This document shows, one piece after another, positions 5,655 to 7,480 of a stretch of 7,480 nucleotides of DNA. How positions within the stretch are numbered: position 1 is the stretch's first letter; each line of letters opens with the position of its first letter. The notes under the pieces are model-generated. The model had not been told where the DNA came from. It worked only from the letters and a program-made list of their open reading frames with translations, and searched no databases. The stretch comes from Actinomycetota bacterium (GTDB lineage Bacteria; Actinomycetota; Thermoleophilia; Gaiellales; Gaiellaceae), in assembly GCA_013817555.1 (NCBI GenBank), contig JACDCN010000097.1, positions 1 through 7,480 of the forward strand, in the 5' to 3' direction. A program made the position numbers and the translations under genes.

Positions 5655-7073
5655 GTGCTCTTCCCGACCGCAACCTTCGCGATCTTCTTCATGCTCGTGC
5701 TCCCGCTCTCGTGGCTTCTGATGCCGCGCGGAGAGCGTTGGCGCGGTTTCATCATCGCGGCGAGCTTCGTCTTCTACGCCGGCTGGGACTGGCGCTTCTG
5801 CTTCCTGCTCGCCTTCTCGATCCTCTGGAACCAGCTTTTCGCACTCGCGATCCATGCCCGGGAAGACGCGCGGGCGCGCAAGTGGCTGCTCGCGGGCGCG
5901 CTGTCCGGAAACCTCGTTCTGCTCGCCTACTTCAAGTACGTCGGCTTCTTCATCACCTCGACCAACAACCTGTTCGCCCTGGTGGGGGTCGACGTGCCGC
6001 TGGAGGCGCGCTCGGTCATCCTCCCGGTGGGCATCTCCTTCTTCACTTTCATGGCGATCGCCTACGTCGTCGACGTCTACCGAGGCGACTTCGCGCCCGC
6101 CGGCCTGGGGAAGTTCGCCGCGTATCTCTCCTTCTTTCCCCACCTCGTCGCCGGGCCGATCGTCCGCCCGGGCGAGCTGATCCCCCAATTCGACTCGCCC
6201 CGGGACCCCCGCTACGTCGACACCTCGCGCGCCTTCTTCCTGATCGGCACCGGGCTCTTCATGAAGGTGGTGATCGCGAACCACCTGGCGTCCAACATCG
6301 TCGACCAGGTCTTCGGGGCGCCGAACCAGCACTCCGCGCTCGAAGTGCTTGTAGGGATCTACGCGTACGGGGTGCAGATCTACGCGGACTTCTTCGGCTA
6401 CACGAACATCGCCATCGGAATCGCGCTCCTGCTCGGGTTTCACTTCCCGCAGAACTTCGATGCTCCTTACTCGGCGACCTCGATCCAGGACTTCTGGCGC
6501 CGCTGGCACATGACGCTCTCGCGCTGGCTTCGCGATTACCTGTACATCCCGCTCGGGGGAAACCGCGGCGGGTCGCTCTTCACCTATCGAAACCTGATGC
6601 TGACGATGCTGATCGGCGGTCTCTGGCATGGAGCGGGCTGGACGTTCGTCGCCTGGGGGGCGATCCACGGGACCGCGCTCGTGGGCGAGCGCTGGTGGCG
6701 GGAGCGGCCTGGCTACGTCGAGCGGCCGTCGACCGCGTGGAGGCGAGCCTGGCAGCGCTTCTTGACCTTCCAGGTCGTCTGCCTCGCCTGGATCTTCTTC
6801 CGCTCGGACTCGTTCTCCGATGCCTGGGAGCTGATCGCCCGCCTCTTCACGGCCTGGGGAGAGTCCTCCGAGCTCGTCACGGGCGGCGTCCTGCTCGCGA
6901 TCGCGGTCGGGATCGGTTCGCAGTACCTGCCGCGCAGGCTCCCGCTGCTCGTGATGGCGCGCTTCTCGCGTCTGCCTGTTCCGGCGCAGGCGCTCGTCCT
7001 CTCGGTCGCGCTGCTGGCCGTTCACGCGATGGGCCCCGAAGGAGTGGCCCCGTTCATCTACTTCCGGTTCTAG
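5655..7073 (+). CDS. MBOAT family O-acyltransferase (AlgI/DltB type)
   Basis: Membrane-bound O-acyltransferases of this type carry acyl groups across the membrane and, with a partner enzyme, attach them to exported polymers such as alginate, cell-wall glycans or teichoic acids. The 472-residue product is full length with about ten or more hydrophobic segments. It shows the AlgI hallmarks: N-terminus MLFPTATFAIFFML, FPHLVAGPIVRP (161-172), DFWRRWHMTLSRWLRDYL (279-296), the catalytic-site motif GGLWHGAGWTFVAWG (321-335) with the invariant His325, and a second conserved His338. It ends FIYFRF, typical of the family. GTG 5655 is chosen because family homology starts exactly there; GGGGG lies three bases upstream. 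The usual SGNH/AlgJ/AlgX or DltD-like partner is not visible but may begin just downstream. The natural acceptor is unknown. The stop codon TAG overlaps the left end of the large palindrome. Confidence 0.94.
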   Translation: MLFPTATFAIFFMLVLPLSWLLMPRGERWRGFIIAASFVFYAGWDWRFCFLLAFSILWNQLFALAIHAREDARARKWLLAGALSGNLVLLAYFKYVGFFITSTNNLFALVGVDVPLEARSVILPVGISFFTFMAIAYVVDVYRGDFAPAGLGKFAAYLSFFPHLVAGPIVRPGELIPQFDSPRDPRYVDTSRAFFLIGTGLFMKVVIANHLASNIVDQVFGAPNQHSALEVLVGIYAYGVQIYADFFGYTNIAIGIALLLGFHFPQNFDAPYSATSIQDFWRRWHMTLSRWLRDYLYIPLGGNRGGSLFTYRNLMLTMLIGGLWHGAGWTFVAWGAIHGTALVGERWWRERPGYVERPSTAWRRAWQRFLTFQVVCLAWIFFRSDSFSDAWELIARLFTAWGESSELVTGGVLLAIAVGIGSQYLPRRLPLLVMARFSRLPVPAQALVLSVALLAVHAMGPEGVAPFIYFRF

Positions 7074-7440
7074 TGCTTCGCGCCGTGAATACAGTCTTGA
7101 TTCGCCGGCGAGAACCGAGCAGGCCTAGGACGCGGGGAGGGCCGATATTCGTGAAGCTGGCTATCCGGATTACGCCCCCTGGTCGTTGCGGCGGGCGGGA
7201 GAACGGACGGCTGGGGCGCCGCGGGTGGTCGGGGCGCCCAGGAAGCGGCTTGTGCAGAGACACCGTGCGCGGTGGTCCGCCGGGATGCCCGCCTACCCGC
7301 GAGGTGACTTCGTCGCAAGTGGTGCAAAGGGGCGTCAACCGGATACCCAGCTTCGAGAATATTGGCCCGACTGAGGACGACGGCATGCGAAGTGTTCGCA
7401 GCCGCGCGAAGCATGGCTGTATTCGCGGCGGGGAGCACTA
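7071..7440. repeat. 370-base imperfect palindrome, TA-flanked, MITE-like or structured RNA
   Basis: This intergenic stretch is one large foldback. The outer arms 7071-7103 and 7408-7440 are complementary at 27 of 33 positions. The middle arms 7139-7168 and 7339-7368 match at 26 of 30, followed inward by a perfect 7-base helix (7172-7178 with 7329-7335). Weaker helices lie between (7106-7110 with 7399-7404; 7119-7125 with 7382-7388) and inside (7186-7193 with 7311-7318; 7220-7233 with 7288-7301). A non-complementary 13 by 13 patch (7126-7138 and 7369-7381) separates the outer and middle arms. Both ends are TA followed inward by GTGCT. The open frames across it are Arg/Gly-rich with no homology I recognise. 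A TA-flanked foldback element (MITE) is my preferred reading, with a structured non-coding RNA as alternative or addition. Confidence 0.7.
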
Positions 7441-7442
7441 AC

Positions 7443-7480
7443 GTGGCGCGACGACGGCACCCGCGAAGACGAATCGGGGA
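7443..7480 (+). CDS. Possible start of the next gene, cut by window edge
   Basis: GTG 7443 opens a frame that stays open to the end of the window and encodes MARRRHPRRRIG. GGGGAG (7430-7435) sits seven bases upstream as a good Shine-Dalgarno sequence. A short, strongly basic start is typical of a membrane-anchored protein whose signal anchor follows, which would suit the SGNH-type partner usually encoded beside an MBOAT gene. Only 12 codons are visible, so the coding call rests on the ribosome binding site and context. Confidence 0.38.
   Translation, partial: MARRRHPRRRIG

Noticed and set aside
5571..7025. A 484-codon open frame antisense to the MBOAT gene
   Set aside because: It lies wholly opposite a clearly homologous gene, is extremely rich in Arg, Glu, Asp and Gly, and shows no domain. 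Long antisense frames are expected from high-GC codon bias.
7186..7374. Small open frames on both strands inside the palindrome
   Set aside because: They are short, Arg/Gly/Pro-rich, lack ribosome binding sites, and are mirror readings produced by the inverted arms.
7071..7440. CRISPR array or tRNA in the MBOAT downstream region
   Set aside because: The repeats are inverted rather than direct and evenly spaced, and no cloverleaf with a TTCGA-type T-arm was found.
5711..7441. A 576-codon plus-strand frame through the MBOAT gene and the palindrome
   Set aside because: It is a shifted shadow rich in Arg, Leu and Pro with no membrane or domain pattern, while the true frame has full MBOAT homology.

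Overview
The window is a GC-rich chromosomal segment, most likely from a high-GC actinobacterium. The proteins look like the Thermoleophilia side of the phylum (Gaiella/Solirubrobacter-like), but this is an inference from protein style and gene order, not from a marker I could place. All gene calls follow the strong GC bias, and most other long open frames are antisense or shifted shadows.

Minus strand, read right to left from about 4600: the classic operon rpsF (S6) - ssb - rpsR (S18) - rplI (L9), with 2-4 base gaps, then dnaB (replicative helicase), then an MFS transporter that runs off the left edge. A putative sigma70-type -10 box and a leader hairpin with a bulged CCG precede rpsF. The hairpin matches the S6:S18 autoregulatory element in architecture. 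Between rplI and dnaB lie a tandem palindrome that can form a terminator-like hairpin, a plausible promoter, and a perfect GAAC-N4-GTTC palindrome of the Gram-positive SOS (LexA) box type over the predicted start site. L9 carries a roughly 100-residue acidic C-terminal extension that ends in a 17-residue tandem repeat.

Plus strand, from 4652: two small genes of unknown function (a one-span membrane protein and a coiled-coil protein with two membrane segments), a hairpin that may be a terminator, then a complete AlgI/DltB-type MBOAT O-acyltransferase.

The most unusual object is the 370-base stretch 7071-7440 immediately after the MBOAT gene. It is one large imperfect palindrome. Its 33-base outer arms (27/33 complementary) and 30-base middle arms (26/30) are nested around weaker inner helices. 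It begins and ends with TA. Removing it with one TA copy would join the MBOAT gene, ending in TAA, to a GTG start one base later. That fits insertion of a MITE-like foldback element (compare ERIC, RUP and Correia elements, all TA-flanked). All seven transition-type differences I found between the arms remain G-U pairs in plus-strand RNA, so the element may also act as a structured RNA. A likely next gene starts at 7443 with a Shine-Dalgarno sequence supplied by the element's right end.

Functionally, the minus-strand block joins translation (S6, S18, L9) to replication (SSB, DnaB). The plus-strand MBOAT gene suggests acylation of an exported polymer, but its usual SGNH-type partner is not visible inside the window.
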